From: Planktothricoides sp. SR001
GTDB lineage: Bacteria; Cyanobacteriota; Cyanobacteriia; Cyanobacteriales; Laspinemataceae
Assembly: GCF_001276715.1 (NCBI RefSeq)
Contig: NZ_LIUQ01000030.1
Coordinates: 29,305 to 81,446 of the forward strand
Length of the DNA: 52,142 bases
Reading direction: 5' to 3'
The position numbers and the translations under genes are program-made. Positions within the stretch are counted from its first letter, which is position 1; the number at the start of each line of letters is the position of its first letter. The notes below the pieces were generated by a model. It was not told the origin of the DNA. It saw nothing but the letters and a program-made list of their open reading frames with translations, and made no database searches. Shown piece after piece: positions 17,740-26,714 of this stretch.

Positions 17740-18708
17740 ATGAGCGCTTATCTTAACCATCTGAAATCTAGTGACGATCTGGTGACAACTTATGAAGCCA
17801 CCCGTGCCGGATTTGTAGCCCTTGCCCTGGAGAGAAATCGACAGGCTGCACCTTATATTGCCGAAGCAAAAGCACTTCAAGCAGCGGCAAGTCAAGCTGT
17901 CAGTGCGGCTGATTTGCTCAAGATTAAGGATATTGAGGTGGGATTGTTAACAGCGGCAGGACTATCTCAAAAATCTCTTAATTATTTGACTCCAGAAGAT
18001 AAAATTGATGCAATCAATGGGCTGATTCAGAATTTTCTTGAGCCAGCAGCGGCAAATTTTGTGGAGGAATTGGTGTTTAGATTTCTCCTGACTCGTGGTG
18101 ACACCCTTGGTGGTTCAATGCGTAATATCGGTGGAGCATTAGCACAAAGAAAGTTAACCCGTGCTATCCTTTCGACTCTGAAAATTGCAGGTCGTCAATA
18201 TTCTTGGCAAGATTCCAGGACTAAACAATGGATAGCCATGACCAATGATGATATAGAAATTGAGTTATCTTTACGCGGGATAAACTGGCAGAGTGAAGGA
18301 GAGAATCGCACCCTAATTTATAATCTGAAGGTGCCATTAGTCAGGAGCAATGTGGATCTATGTTTATTTAATCTTCCCCCGACCGAACTGGTAGTGAATA
18401 AATCCAGTAAAATTCAGCCATCTGAAACTGCACCATCTATCATCGCTTTGGGTGAACTAAAAGGAGGCATAGATCCAGCCGGAGCAGATGAGCATTGGAA
18501 AACAGCACAAGCCGCACTAAATCGGATTCGGGAAGCATTTTCTAAAGTTGGCTATTTTCCTAATACTTTCTTTGTCGGATCGGCAGTAGCAAAAAGGATG
18601 GCCGATGAAATTTGGCATCAACTGGAGGAGGGGACGCTCACTAATGCGGCTAACCTGAATCAAGAGAATCAAGTTGCATCGATCGCTCGTTGGCTATGCA
18701 ATTTATAA
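17740..18708 (+). CDS. Type II restriction endonuclease, AvaI/BsoBI family
   Basis: 322 aa, against about 315-323 for AvaI and BsoBI. Stretches I recognise from that family include [18 protein letters not shown] near the N-terminus, [23 protein letters not shown] in the middle, [20 protein letters not shown], and the active-site segment [19 protein letters not shown], where Glu and Lys of ELK are the metal-dependent catalytic pair and the His is catalytic in BsoBI. Family members cut C/YCGRG. It is intact from end to end, so the system is probably active. Specificity is inferred by homology from memory and not tested. Confidence 0.9.
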   Translation: MSAYLNHLKSSDDLVTTYEATRAGFVALALERNRQAAPYIAEAKALQAAASQAVSAADLLKIKDIEVGLLTAAGLSQKSLNYLTPEDKIDAINGLIQNFLEPAAANFVEELVFRFLLTRGDTLGGSMRNIGGALAQRKLTRAILSTLKIAGRQYSWQDSRTKQWIAMTNDDIEIELSLRGINWQSEGENRTLIYNLKVPLVRSNVDLCLFNLPPTELVVNKSSKIQPSETAPSIIALGELKGGIDPAGADEHWKTAQAALNRIREAFSKVGYFPNTFFVGSAVAKRMADEIWHQLEEGTLTNAANLNQENQVASIARWLCNL

Positions 18709-18709
18709 C

Positions 18710-18764
18710 TGGGGGCAACCCCAGGAGAAACCGGGTTTCTGTGCAGAAACCCGGTTTCTGGCTT
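18710..18764. repeat. 55-bp direct repeat, right flank of the R-M cassette
   Basis: Second copy of 16156-16210, beginning one base after the endonuclease stop. The internal AGAAACC(C/G)GGTTTCT pair could also end transcription. Confidence 0.92.
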
Positions 18765-18787
18765 GATTATGATGCGGCTAATTCTCA

Positions 18788-20058
18788 TCAATTTTGGCAA
18801 AAATTTCTGACATATTCTTGCATCACGGGAGATAGTTGAAATAAAAGCCGTTCGCGGTTAATTTTCCTGACTAAATAACGCTGTTGTAAAGATTGCAACC
18901 CATTCATTAAGTCCATTGAAGATAAGTCTAAACGTTGCCTAAGTTCTTCTCTGGATAAAGCTTGGTCTTGACTCAAGGCTAAAATAAGTTGCTGTTCGCT
19001 GGGGGAAAGTCGGTTAAATAGCTGCTGCAAAGCAACCTGCATTTCTTTGGTGATGACCAAAGTATTCTCGTCTAAAAACTCAGCTACATGACCGGCAAAA
19101 ATATTTTTAATTAAAATCGCAATACTTTTTAAATCAGCGGGATTTCCTTGATATAAATTAAGCAGCGAAGTCCAGCTATCTTCATCTTGTAATCCTGTAT
19201 GGTTGAGGATTTATACCCCATCTAATCTTGATAACTCTAGGCATTTAATGGGATATAACTCTTCGTCTAAGCATTCCATTTCCGCAGATTTTTCTTGACT
19301 GATTAAAATTAAATGACTTTGATGGTCACGTCCGGCGATCGCTTTAAAAAAGTTTTGATAATCTTGATATTCTGGTTGATATTGTCCGGCAAATTAACCA
19401 GGGATAAATAGATTTTGCACATCATTCATCCAGGATGATTAAACACCGTTTTTCCGCGAACAGGGCAAATAATTGTTTGAGGCGATCGCTCATAGTTTAT
19501 TTTTGTTCTTGATGACAAACTTGCAATAAATCATTGACCAAGACATCCAAAGATTCGGGAAATTTTAAGTTTCGCCAAATGATGATTTCAAATCGATCTA
19601 AGGTGCGATTCCGCGAAGCGGATCCGGAAAGGGAATCGACCAATCTTTTCACCAGAGTAGTTTTGCCAATTCCCGATAATCCTAATACGGCGATTAAACG
19701 AGTATTTTGATTAATTAACCAGTCGGATAGGGTTTAGAGTTCCGTATCTCTGCGATAAAAATGAATAATTTTCGGGGCTAAGGTTAAATCGATTTTTTGG
19801 GATTTATCTTCATTTTTTGGTTCTTGTTCTTGAGATGGATAAGGATATGAACAAAATTTAAAATTATGGCTGCTTTGTATATTAATAAATTGTGATGATT
19901 TTAATTCTAACCTTTCAAAAGTTGATCGAAAATTATTTTTTTTAACATCCTCACCCAATGCTTCTGATAAGATTTGCCATAGTTTATAACCCACATCTCT
20001 AACATAGCGCTCACTCAAGTGAGATATACGGGCAATTTCCTCATAAGTTGTACTTTCC
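18788..20058 (-). pseudogene. Decayed NB-ARC (STAND) ATPase
   Basis: Reading on the minus strand from about 20058, TYEEIARISHLSERYVRDVG and KLWQILSEALGEDVKKNNFR match the N-terminal helical domain that precedes NB-ARC in cyanobacterial STAND proteins. It continues through TAG/TAA stops near 19734 into LIAVLGLSGIGKTTLVKRL (Walker A), WRNLKFPESLDVLVNDLLQ, another TAA, then LKQLFALFAEKRCLIILDE (Walker B) and a TGA and frameshift near 19430. The distal ORF 18788-19060 is the winged-helix end of the NB-ARC module (LSPSEQQLILALSQDQALSREELRQRL). No sensor repeats follow. At least three stops and a frameshift make this nonfunctional. Confidence 0.85.
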
Positions 20059-20175
20059 TAAACTCCCTTAATCACTGTTTATCCACGGTTGCTAAATCTC
20101 CTAAAAAAAGTGGAGAGCAGCACCTCCGACTCCAATCGGTAGCGGTTGCCTTCAACTTTCCACGGTGATTATACT

Positions 20176-20526
20176 TTATTTCTTAGGATAGATTTCATCC
20201 ATCAATGATTGCCAGATAAGTTCTGTCATCCGCGCCGCTGTCCGCTGAATCGCTAGTTTCTTCCATTTTTTCTGAGTGTCTTCTTCTTCTTTTGGTAAGT
20301 AACTTTCTACAGAAATAGACCGCTCGATCGCTGCTTTCATGTCAGCCAATATTTGATAATCTATTATCTCCTTGAATTGCTTGTCTAAGGCTGCTTTGGC
20401 TTTTTTGATTGCTTGTTTTCGTTCGCGTTCGGCGATCGCACGTGGATCGGTATTCCACCGATCTACCAGGCTTTTGTAGTAGGAAAGCACCAAGTCTTGC
20501 TGCTTTGTCGTGCAGTAAGGAGTCAT
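20176..20526 (-). CDS. Hypothetical protein abutting an IS end
   Basis: 116 aa, highly charged and helical; I do not recognise it. Its apparent ATG (20526-20524) lies inside the left terminal repeat of the ISAzo13 element, so the original 5' end may have been cut off and the start supplied by the IS. A 110-bp stretch with no gene (20059-20175) separates it from the STAND remnant. It may be a fragment of a larger gene. Confidence 0.4.
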   Translation of the reverse strand: MTPYCTTKQQDLVLSYYKSLVDRWNTDPRAIAERERKQAIKKAKAALDKQFKEIIDYQILADMKAAIERSISVESYLPKEEEDTQKKWKKLAIQRTAARMTELIWQSLMDEIYPKK

Positions 20527-21864
20527 GTAAAAATAAGTTGGTCAATTATGCCTCGACTCGGGGCTTAATGATATAGTTCCATTCACCCCGAAAAGAGTGG
20601 AGCGAAATCACAATAGAATTAAACTCTTGGTCGGTCACTTTGATTCCTGTTTCGTAGCGACTTTCATCTAAGTTGGCTTGCACTTCTAATCCTTCCAAGG
20701 TCGTTGTATTTTTAATTAAATTAATCAGGACTTGCAAGCTTGTTATTGGTCTGCCCCGCCAATTTTGAGTCAGATGACAGAATCAGCGATGCTCAATTTT
20801 ATTCCATTTACTGGTTCCCGGAGGAAAATTACAGACTTGAATCGGTTTCTGAATTTCGTCGGCCAACTCTTGGAGTTTTAACTTCCAGAGTCTCGACCGA
20901 TAGCTATTACTTCCTCCACAATCTGCTGTAATCATTATCTTTTGACTATGGGGATAACAATCTTTTCCCATTGACTGCCACCAATGACGAATTGATTCCA
21001 CCGCAAATTCCGCTGTATCATGGTCAATTCCCACATTGACCCATCCTTTATTCTGGGTTAAATCATAAATCCCATAAGGAATAGCTTTACCCAAATTTGG
21101 GTCTACAAAGTCATGCCTTCGGACTTCAATAGGCGGCGCCTTAAGCGTCCACTCTTTTCCTTCGTTTTTAAAGTCTCCAATTAATTCTTTTTTCTTGGTA
21201 TCAACAGAGATTACGGGTTCGTTGGCGGCTTGAAAACTTTTGACTTCTGAATAAATATGTAAAAATTGCTCATCTCTATCTTGACAAGATGAGCCCTCCC
21301 GAGTTTTCCGATTTGATTGTAAGCTATAGCCTAGATGTTCTAGTAAATTATAAACGCTTTTTGGACTGATTCTATGTCCCCCACCATTTAGCTCTTTGGC
21401 CAGTTTGGCTACACTGTTACAAGTCCATTTTAGCGGAGACTCCGGGTCTCCCAATGTCATAGGTTCTATCAAGGATTCCAAATCTGATAGCAGCATTCCA
21501 TCTTTTTCTTCTAGTAATTTACGTCCACCCCCCTGACGACGGATCCGAGGAAGCTCTTTTTCTGATGGAGTGCCCGAAGATTCAGACAGTTCGCGGATTC
21601 CGGAATTTATTGTCGTCCGGGATAGTCCAGTTGCCTTGGCAGTAAGTGTTACACCTCCCCATCCCAAAGACAAGGCTTCACAAGCTGCCCAAATCCTTCG
21701 TGTTTTTTCATTCAAATAAGGTGATAATGACTAATATTTATCTTTAATGCTTTAATGCTTTTGAGGGTTTCGTTATCCACAATCATCAGGCTCGCGGTAG
21801 CGCTACTTCTTGATTATCCCACTTCCGGTCTAATTGGTCAACTTATTTTTACACGACTCCTAAC
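20515..21864. mobile_element. ISAzo13-family insertion sequence (about 1350 bp)
   Basis: 34-bp terminal inverted repeats at 20515-20548 and 21831-21864 match at 30 of 34 positions, sharing the core TGTAAAAATAAGTTG. The single transposase gene between them is on the minus strand and has a nonsense codon. I see no obvious target-site duplication. The right end abuts a group II intron remnant, suggesting insertion into the intron ORF or deletion next to it. Confidence 0.88.
20546..21715 (-). pseudogene. ISAzo13-family transposase with in-frame TGA
   Basis: 389 codons plus stop when read through, the expected size. The N-terminal HTH region (GGVTLTAKATGLSRTTINSGIREL), the VISVDTKKKELIGDF segment with the first catalytic Asp, the ITADCGGSNSYRSRLWK segment and NKIEHR with the catalytic Glu are intact. 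After IEHR comes TGA (20785-20783), where relatives have a Leu codon, and the same frame continues FCHLTQNWRGRPITSLQVL to the family's normal C-terminus ending in EWNYIIKP. One point mutation therefore truncates the last 77 residues. The truncated protein keeps all catalytic residues, so residual activity cannot be excluded. Confidence 0.9.
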
Positions 21865-22315
21865 GCTATGGAAACACGCGGATGTCGAAATTAAATGACA
21901 CACCTTAGTCAACCCTGACAAATCCCCTTATGACGGAGATTGGGTTTATTGGAGTACCAGGCGAGGACAAGACATTGAACCCCCTACAAGAGTGGCAAAA
22001 CTGTTGAAAAAACAGAAGGGCAAATGCCCATATTGCGGGCAATACTTCACAAGCAGCGACCCGTGAGAAGTAGACCACATCATACCTAGAAGCTTAGGTG
22101 GAAAGGATGAATACAAAAACCTGCAATTGCTTCACGCTCATTGTCACGACTTAAAGTCAAGATATGACGGAAGCGCCCAAGGGCGGAGGAAGAACTACCA
22201 CTCTGGTAGACGTACCTGTGTAAAAGGTCAATTTAGGTAGGAGCCTAGTGCCGTGAAAGTGGCACGCTGGGTTCTGAATGGGAGGTGGGGAGAACGATTT
22301 CCCCATCGACCCCTA
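21865..22315 (+). pseudogene. Group II intron 3' remnant with HNH domain
   Basis: Only the end of the intron-encoded protein remains. DWVYWSTRRGQDIEPPTRVA leads into the endonuclease zinc/HNH motif KCPYCGQYF ... VDHIIPRSLGGKDEYKNLQLLHAHCHD, with a TGA at about 22064 where a Trp would be expected, and a TAG at 22238-22240. Intron domains V and VI follow directly. The reverse transcriptase and 5' intron domains are missing, apparently removed with the ISAzo13 insertion. It is unrelated to the DGR reverse transcriptase at 1516. Confidence 0.88.
22241..22274 (+). ncRNA. Group II intron domain V
   Basis: 34 nt beginning GAGCC and ending GGTTC, with a central CCGTGAAAGTGG hairpin closed by a GAAA tetraloop: the catalytic-triad-bearing domain V shape. 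Domain VI (about 22276-22312, a GGTGGGGA/TTCCCCATC stem) follows. Confidence 0.88.
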
Positions 22316-22370
22316 ATAAATATGAAGTTATCCTGTTAATTGTTGATATTGAAAAATAAGAAGTCAGAAA

Positions 22371-22709
22371 ATGGACAAATTAACCGATTATCAAAATTTT
22401 ATTAAAAAAATCTTAAATGAGTATGAAATAATCTCAGCACAAGTCCCCGATCCTGATATAGATGAGGTCTTAATGTTTGACGATCAAATGAGTGAATATT
22501 TTTGGTTTAATATTGGCTGGAAAAATAAGCGACGAGTTAAGGCAATTTTTGTTTATGTTCGCCTTAAAAATGAGAAAATTTACATTGAGGAAGATTGGAC
22601 AGAGGAGGGAATTAGTGAGTTGTTAAGGGAGGGAGTGCCGTCCAAGGATATTGTGTTAGCGTTCCATGATCCTGAGAGTCGGAAGTTTACGGATTTTGCG
22701 ATTGCTTGA
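22371..22709 (+). CDS. xisI: XisI-family protein
   Basis: 112 aa, the usual XisI length. The opening MDKLTDYQNFIKKILNEYE, the central YFWFNIGWKNKRRVKAIFVYVRLKNEKIYIEEDWTEEGI and the closing LLREGVPSKDIVLAFHDPESRKFTDFAIA follow the family pattern closely. XisI was named as a control factor for excision of the fdxN element in Anabaena and normally pairs with XisH, a nuclease-fold partner encoded just upstream. No xisH is seen here; the upstream DNA is a group II intron end, so the partner may have been lost or be elsewhere. Actual function outside the fdxN context is unknown. Confidence 0.88.
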   Translation: MDKLTDYQNFIKKILNEYEIISAQVPDPDIDEVLMFDDQMSEYFWFNIGWKNKRRVKAIFVYVRLKNEKIYIEEDWTEEGISELLREGVPSKDIVLAFHDPESRKFTDFAIA

Positions 22710-22869
22710 GTCAGGTTGGTAAGGTGATCGCTATAGTTGTTTTATCTGGATCGATCGCCAATAAACCGGGTTTCTCTGGTGGGCCGATCGCATGACTTTG
22801 GCCTGCCAAAAAGAAACCCGGTTTCTAGGAAGTTTTGGGAAATAACTTATTTAGAGTTATTTATTAGAC

Positions 22870-24855
22870 TTATTTAGTGGCGCGATCGGTTAAAGTGGTG
22901 AGCACTTGGTTAGAACGCTGGACAAAGGCTTTCATCCCATCAGCATCAAAGCCTTTTTGGGCCATTAAAGCCAGGTCATAAACGTGCTGACAAATCATAT
23001 TTGCCAGTTCCCCAGAGGGAGAAGTGCCATCAGGCCCAATAATGGTGCCACTGCTGAGTTGAGCCAGATTTTTGATTAAGGGGTGGGCAGTATTTACTAA
23101 TAAAATATGTTCTTCGGGGAATTTGGCGACTTCTTGGGACATGAGGGCACTCATATCTTGAATTCGGCGCATGAATTCCGGTAAGAGTACCATTGCCGGA
23201 GGACTGCCTTGGGGGTCGGAGGATTTGAGGGCTTCGGTACGAATATTTACCTTGGGTTTGTTCAGCGCTTTTTCAAAGATTTCTTTGATTTGTTCGCTGC
23301 GGGTTTTGTTGGTGGTGGGGTCAACAATTTCTTTTTCTTGGTCTTTGTCCAAGAGTTTGTCGTCAATTTCCGAGTCTACCCGTGAGAATTTAACATCGGT
23401 GTGTTCCCGTTCTAGGAAGGAAATAAAGTGGGTGTCGATGAAGGAGTCCATAATTAGGACTTCTAAGCCTTGACTCTTATGGAGTTGAATGTAGGTGGCT
23501 TGTTGGGCTTCATCGGTGGCATAGAACACCCGGTTTTCATGGCGTTCTTTGTTGCGGTCTAGGTAGTCTTGGAGAGTGGTGTAAGAGCCCCATTGAGTCC
23601 CCCCTTTGCTATTTTTTGGGGTGACATCTTGCCAAACGTCTCCCGCTTCGGACTGGACTTCCACTGCTGGGGTTTCCGGTTCGGCTTTACTCAGGTCAGC
23701 GGTGGTGCGGAAGATGACGATATCGTTGACTTGTTTTTTGAATTTGTCGTCGTTGAGGCAGCCAAATTTGACGAAGGTGCCAATGTCTTGCCAGCAACGA
23801 ACATATTCGTTCCAGTCTTGTTTGTAGAATTCGTTGAGGCGATCGCCTACTTTTTTGGCGACAAAATCGGCAATCTTGCGGACGGTGCGATCAACTTGTA
23901 AGGCGCTACGGGAAACGTTCAGAGGAATATCCGGGCTGTCAATCACCCCGCGCATAGGCAGCAAGAATTTGGGAATAATTTCCTCAACGTGCTCGCTGAC
24001 AAAGACGTGATTGCAGTAGAGTTTAATTTCCCCTTTGGTGACATCCACATCAGGGCGCAGTTTGGGGAAATAGAGAATGCCGTTAATGTCAAACGGATAG
24101 TCAGTTTTGAGATGTACCCACAGCAGAGGTTCATCTTGGAACGGATAAAGATAACGATAGAATTCCAGATAGTCTTCTTTGGTCAGGTTGTTGGGAGACT
24201 CTCGCCAAGGGGACTTTTGTTTGTTGATCGCTTCCCCGTCGAGTTTGATGGGTACGGGCATAAAGTCACAGTAGGTTTTCACCAACTGTTTGATTCGAGA
24301 AGCTTCAGTGTATTCTTTTTCTTCGTCGAGCAGGTGTAGGGTGATGGTGGTGCCGCGAGTGGTGCGGGTGGAATCTTCCAAGGTGAAGGAGGGAGAACCG
24401 TCACAAGACCAGTGAACCGCTTGGGCGCCTTCTTGATAAGACAGGGTATCGATTTCTACTTTGCTAGAAACCATGAAGGATGAGTAAAAACCCAGCCCGA
24501 AGTGACCGATGATTTGTTCTCCGGCAGATTTGTATTTTTCTAGAAATTCCTCGGCGCTGGAGAAGGCGACTTGGTTAATGTATTTTTTCACCTCGTCAGC
24601 GGTCATGCCAATGCCGTTGTCGGAAATGGAGAGGGTGTTTTTGCTGCTGTCGAGTTCGATGGTGATTTCCGGTTCGCCTACGTCCCCCTTGAATTCGTCG
24701 CTGAAGGACACCATTTTCATTTTGGTGATGGCGTCTACGGCGTTGGACATCAGTTCCCGAAAGAAGACTTCGTGACCAGAGTAGAGGGACTTCTTGATGA
24801 TCGGGAAGATGTTCTCGGTATGGATCGTAATGTTGCCCTGTTCGAGTACGGCCAT
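22870..24855 (-). CDS. htpG: Hsp90 chaperone HtpG
   Basis: 661 aa, full length. The GHKL ATPase domain is at the N-terminus: FFRELMSNAVDAI with the catalytic Glu and Mg-binding Asn, DNGIGM, GHFGLGFYSSFMV. The middle domain includes the LPMRGVIDSPDIPLNVSR loop, and the C-terminal dimerisation domain follows. It is a cytosolic homodimeric ATP-dependent chaperone in heat, light and oxidative stress. The catalytic loop is canonical. No CIRCE element was seen upstream. It stands alone, with repeats at both ends. Confidence 0.98.
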   Translation of the reverse strand: MAVLEQGNITIHTENIFPIIKKSLYSGHEVFFRELMSNAVDAITKMKMVSFSDEFKGDVGEPEITIELDSSKNTLSISDNGIGMTADEVKKYINQVAFSSAEEFLEKYKSAGEQIIGHFGLGFYSSFMVSSKVEIDTLSYQEGAQAVHWSCDGSPSFTLEDSTRTTRGTTITLHLLDEEKEYTEASRIKQLVKTYCDFMPVPIKLDGEAINKQKSPWRESPNNLTKEDYLEFYRYLYPFQDEPLLWVHLKTDYPFDINGILYFPKLRPDVDVTKGEIKLYCNHVFVSEHVEEIIPKFLLPMRGVIDSPDIPLNVSRSALQVDRTVRKIADFVAKKVGDRLNEFYKQDWNEYVRCWQDIGTFVKFGCLNDDKFKKQVNDIVIFRTTADLSKAEPETPAVEVQSEAGDVWQDVTPKNSKGGTQWGSYTTLQDYLDRNKERHENRVFYATDEAQQATYIQLHKSQGLEVLIMDSFIDTHFISFLEREHTDVKFSRVDSEIDDKLLDKDQEKEIVDPTTNKTRSEQIKEIFEKALNKPKVNIRTEALKSSDPQGSPPAMVLLPEFMRRIQDMSALMSQEVAKFPEEHILLVNTAHPLIKNLAQLSSGTIIGPDGTSPSGELANMICQHVYDLALMAQKGFDADGMKAFVQRSNQVLTTLTDRATK

Positions 24856-25230
24856 AGTTATCTCTCGCTGATTGATCTGTTATGTTATTGTAGGGTGCGT
24901 TAGCAAAGCGTAACGCACCGTTAATTGATTGTGGGCGATCTCTACCCTAGGATGGATCGCGGATAGCCCCCCGCTAGGGATGCGGATTTCCCTACACGCG
25001 ACGATTAGATTTCGGGGCGATCGGGCCAATTACTATGGCGATCGCGCTTAAGTCCCTTCTCCAGAACTGCGAGAATCTCGGAAAACTTACTGCCCGCCGC
25101 CCGCCATTTACGCCTTGCATCCCATGACTCTTACACCCCATGACTAGAGAAACCGATCAAAAAAATCGTGAAATCGTTAATCGGACTCGGCAAGTGATGT
25201 CATTGCCCAATATTCAGCTATGAGGTCATC
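24856..25230. other. Divergent intergenic region between htpG and the acetyltransferase gene
   Basis: Contains a GTGCGTTAGCAAAGCGTAAC element (24895) of a type seen again near 44010-44080, and several HIP1-like GCGATCGC sites. Both promoters should lie here, but none stands out. A GAGG at about 25222 is the ribosome site for the GTG start at 25231. Confidence 0.4.
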
Positions 25231-26709
25231 GTGTTATTTAACTCTTATGTTTTTATTTTAGGTTTTTTACCGATTACCCTGATGATTTTTTTCGGCTTGC
25301 TGCGGTTTGGTCATCGTCAATTTGCTCTCCTCTGGATGACTCTAGCTTCTTTATTTTTTTATGGCTATTGGAATCCTGCCTATTTACCTTTATTACTGAT
25401 TTCAATTGGGGGAAATTATTGGTTTGGCTGGGAAATTAATCGCGGTGAACCGAAAAGTACCAAGTCCCGAAATTTGTTAATTTTAGGGATAGCTTTTAAC
25501 TTGGTAATTTTGGGTTATTATAAATATGCCAACTTTTTTGTCAATTCTTTGAATCAAATTTGGTCAACCGATTGGCAATTGCCCACAATTATTCTGCCCC
25601 TGGCGATTTCTTTTTATAGTTTTACCCAAATTGCTTACCTAGTGGATGCATATCGTGGGGAAACCCAGGATTCTGATTATGATTTAATCACCTATACCTT
25701 ATTTGTGACGTTTTACCCCCAACTGATTGCCGGGCCAATTTTGCGCCATGATGAGCTGATTCCCCAATTGCGCGATCGCCAGAAAGTTTTCTTCTCTGAG
25801 GCGAAGTTTGCCCAAGGTTTAACCTTATTTATTTTAGGACTTGCCAAAAAGGTTTTAATTGCGGATAATTTATCTCCTTGGGTTTCCTTAGTTTTTGACA
25901 ATGCCAATGATGTCGGTTTCCTAGAAGCTTGGGTCGGGGCGTTAGCTTATACCTTTCAGCTTTACTTTGATTTTTCTGGTTACTCTGATATGGCGATCGG
26001 GTTAGCATGGATGGTGAATATCGATCTGCCATTAAATTTTAACTCTCCCTATAAATCTACCTCAATTATTGAATTTTGGCGGCGTTGGCATATTACCTTA
26101 TCAAATTTTCTCAGAGATTATCTTTATATTTTCCTCGGTGGCAATCGCAAAGGGGAAATTCGGCGGTATATTAATCTCATTATTACCATGTTACTGGGAG
26201 GACTATGGCATGGGGCAGGCTGGACTTTTGTCTTGTGGGGTGGAATGCATGGGTTTTATTTGGCGATTAACCAAGCATGGCGCAAATTGGGAATATTTTT
26301 GCCCAAAATAGTGGCATGGATGATTACTTTTTTGGCTGTGGTCTTTAGTTGGGTATTATTTAGGGCTAGTAGTATTAGTGATGCAGTAGAAATGTTTAAG
26401 GCAATGACGGGAATTAAACCAATTGAAATGCCCCTTGCCTATCAAGGTTTTTTGGGGTGGTTATCGTTATTGGGCGGAAAATTTGAGCCGTGGAATAACT
26501 TTACTTACTTACCCGAAAATTTAGGAAATAATTATATCTTATTGATTCTGTTAGGATTAATGTTAGCAGTTATTTGGTTGCCGAACAACCAGGCAATTAT
26601 GGATTGGTTTAAACCTCGGTTGTGGGTTGCTTGCTTAACAAGTTTGTTGGCGCTTTTTTGTTTGCTTTCTCTGAATCGTGTTTCGGAATTTCTTTACTTT
26701 CAGTTTTGA
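25231..26709 (+). CDS. MBOAT-family O-acetyltransferase (AlgI-like)
   Basis: 492 aa with about ten membrane spans. The MBOAT hallmarks are present: FWRRWHITLSNFLRDYLYI and the catalytic-histidine segment GGLWHGAGWTFVLWGGMHG. AlgI-type proteins move acetyl groups across the inner membrane for O-acetylation of exported polysaccharides. It starts with GTG at 25231, preceded by a GAGG. The next gene begins 5 bp after its stop and encodes an SGNH-like protein, the usual periplasmic partner that finishes acetyl transfer. It is one member of a polysaccharide-modification cluster. Confidence 0.92.
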   Translation: MLFNSYVFILGFLPITLMIFFGLLRFGHRQFALLWMTLASLFFYGYWNPAYLPLLLISIGGNYWFGWEINRGEPKSTKSRNLLILGIAFNLVILGYYKYANFFVNSLNQIWSTDWQLPTIILPLAISFYSFTQIAYLVDAYRGETQDSDYDLITYTLFVTFYPQLIAGPILRHDELIPQLRDRQKVFFSEAKFAQGLTLFILGLAKKVLIADNLSPWVSLVFDNANDVGFLEAWVGALAYTFQLYFDFSGYSDMAIGLAWMVNIDLPLNFNSPYKSTSIIEFWRRWHITLSNFLRDYLYIFLGGNRKGEIRRYINLIITMLLGGLWHGAGWTFVLWGGMHGFYLAINQAWRKLGIFLPKIVAWMITFLAVVFSWVLFRASSISDAVEMFKAMTGIKPIEMPLAYQGFLGWLSLLGGKFEPWNNFTYLPENLGNNYILLILLGLMLAVIWLPNNQAIMDWFKPRLWVACLTSLLALFCLLSLNRVSEFLYFQF

Positions 26710-26714
26710 TCAGA

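Noticed and set aside
24571-24903. Antisense ORFs across htpG
   Set aside because: No domain or ribosome site; codon structure belongs to htpG on the minus strand.
24850-24960. CIRCE heat-shock operator upstream of htpG
   Set aside because: No TTAGCACTC-N9-GAGTGCTAA pattern is present; a TTAGCACTG near position 27 lacks its inverted partner and has no chaperone gene beside it.
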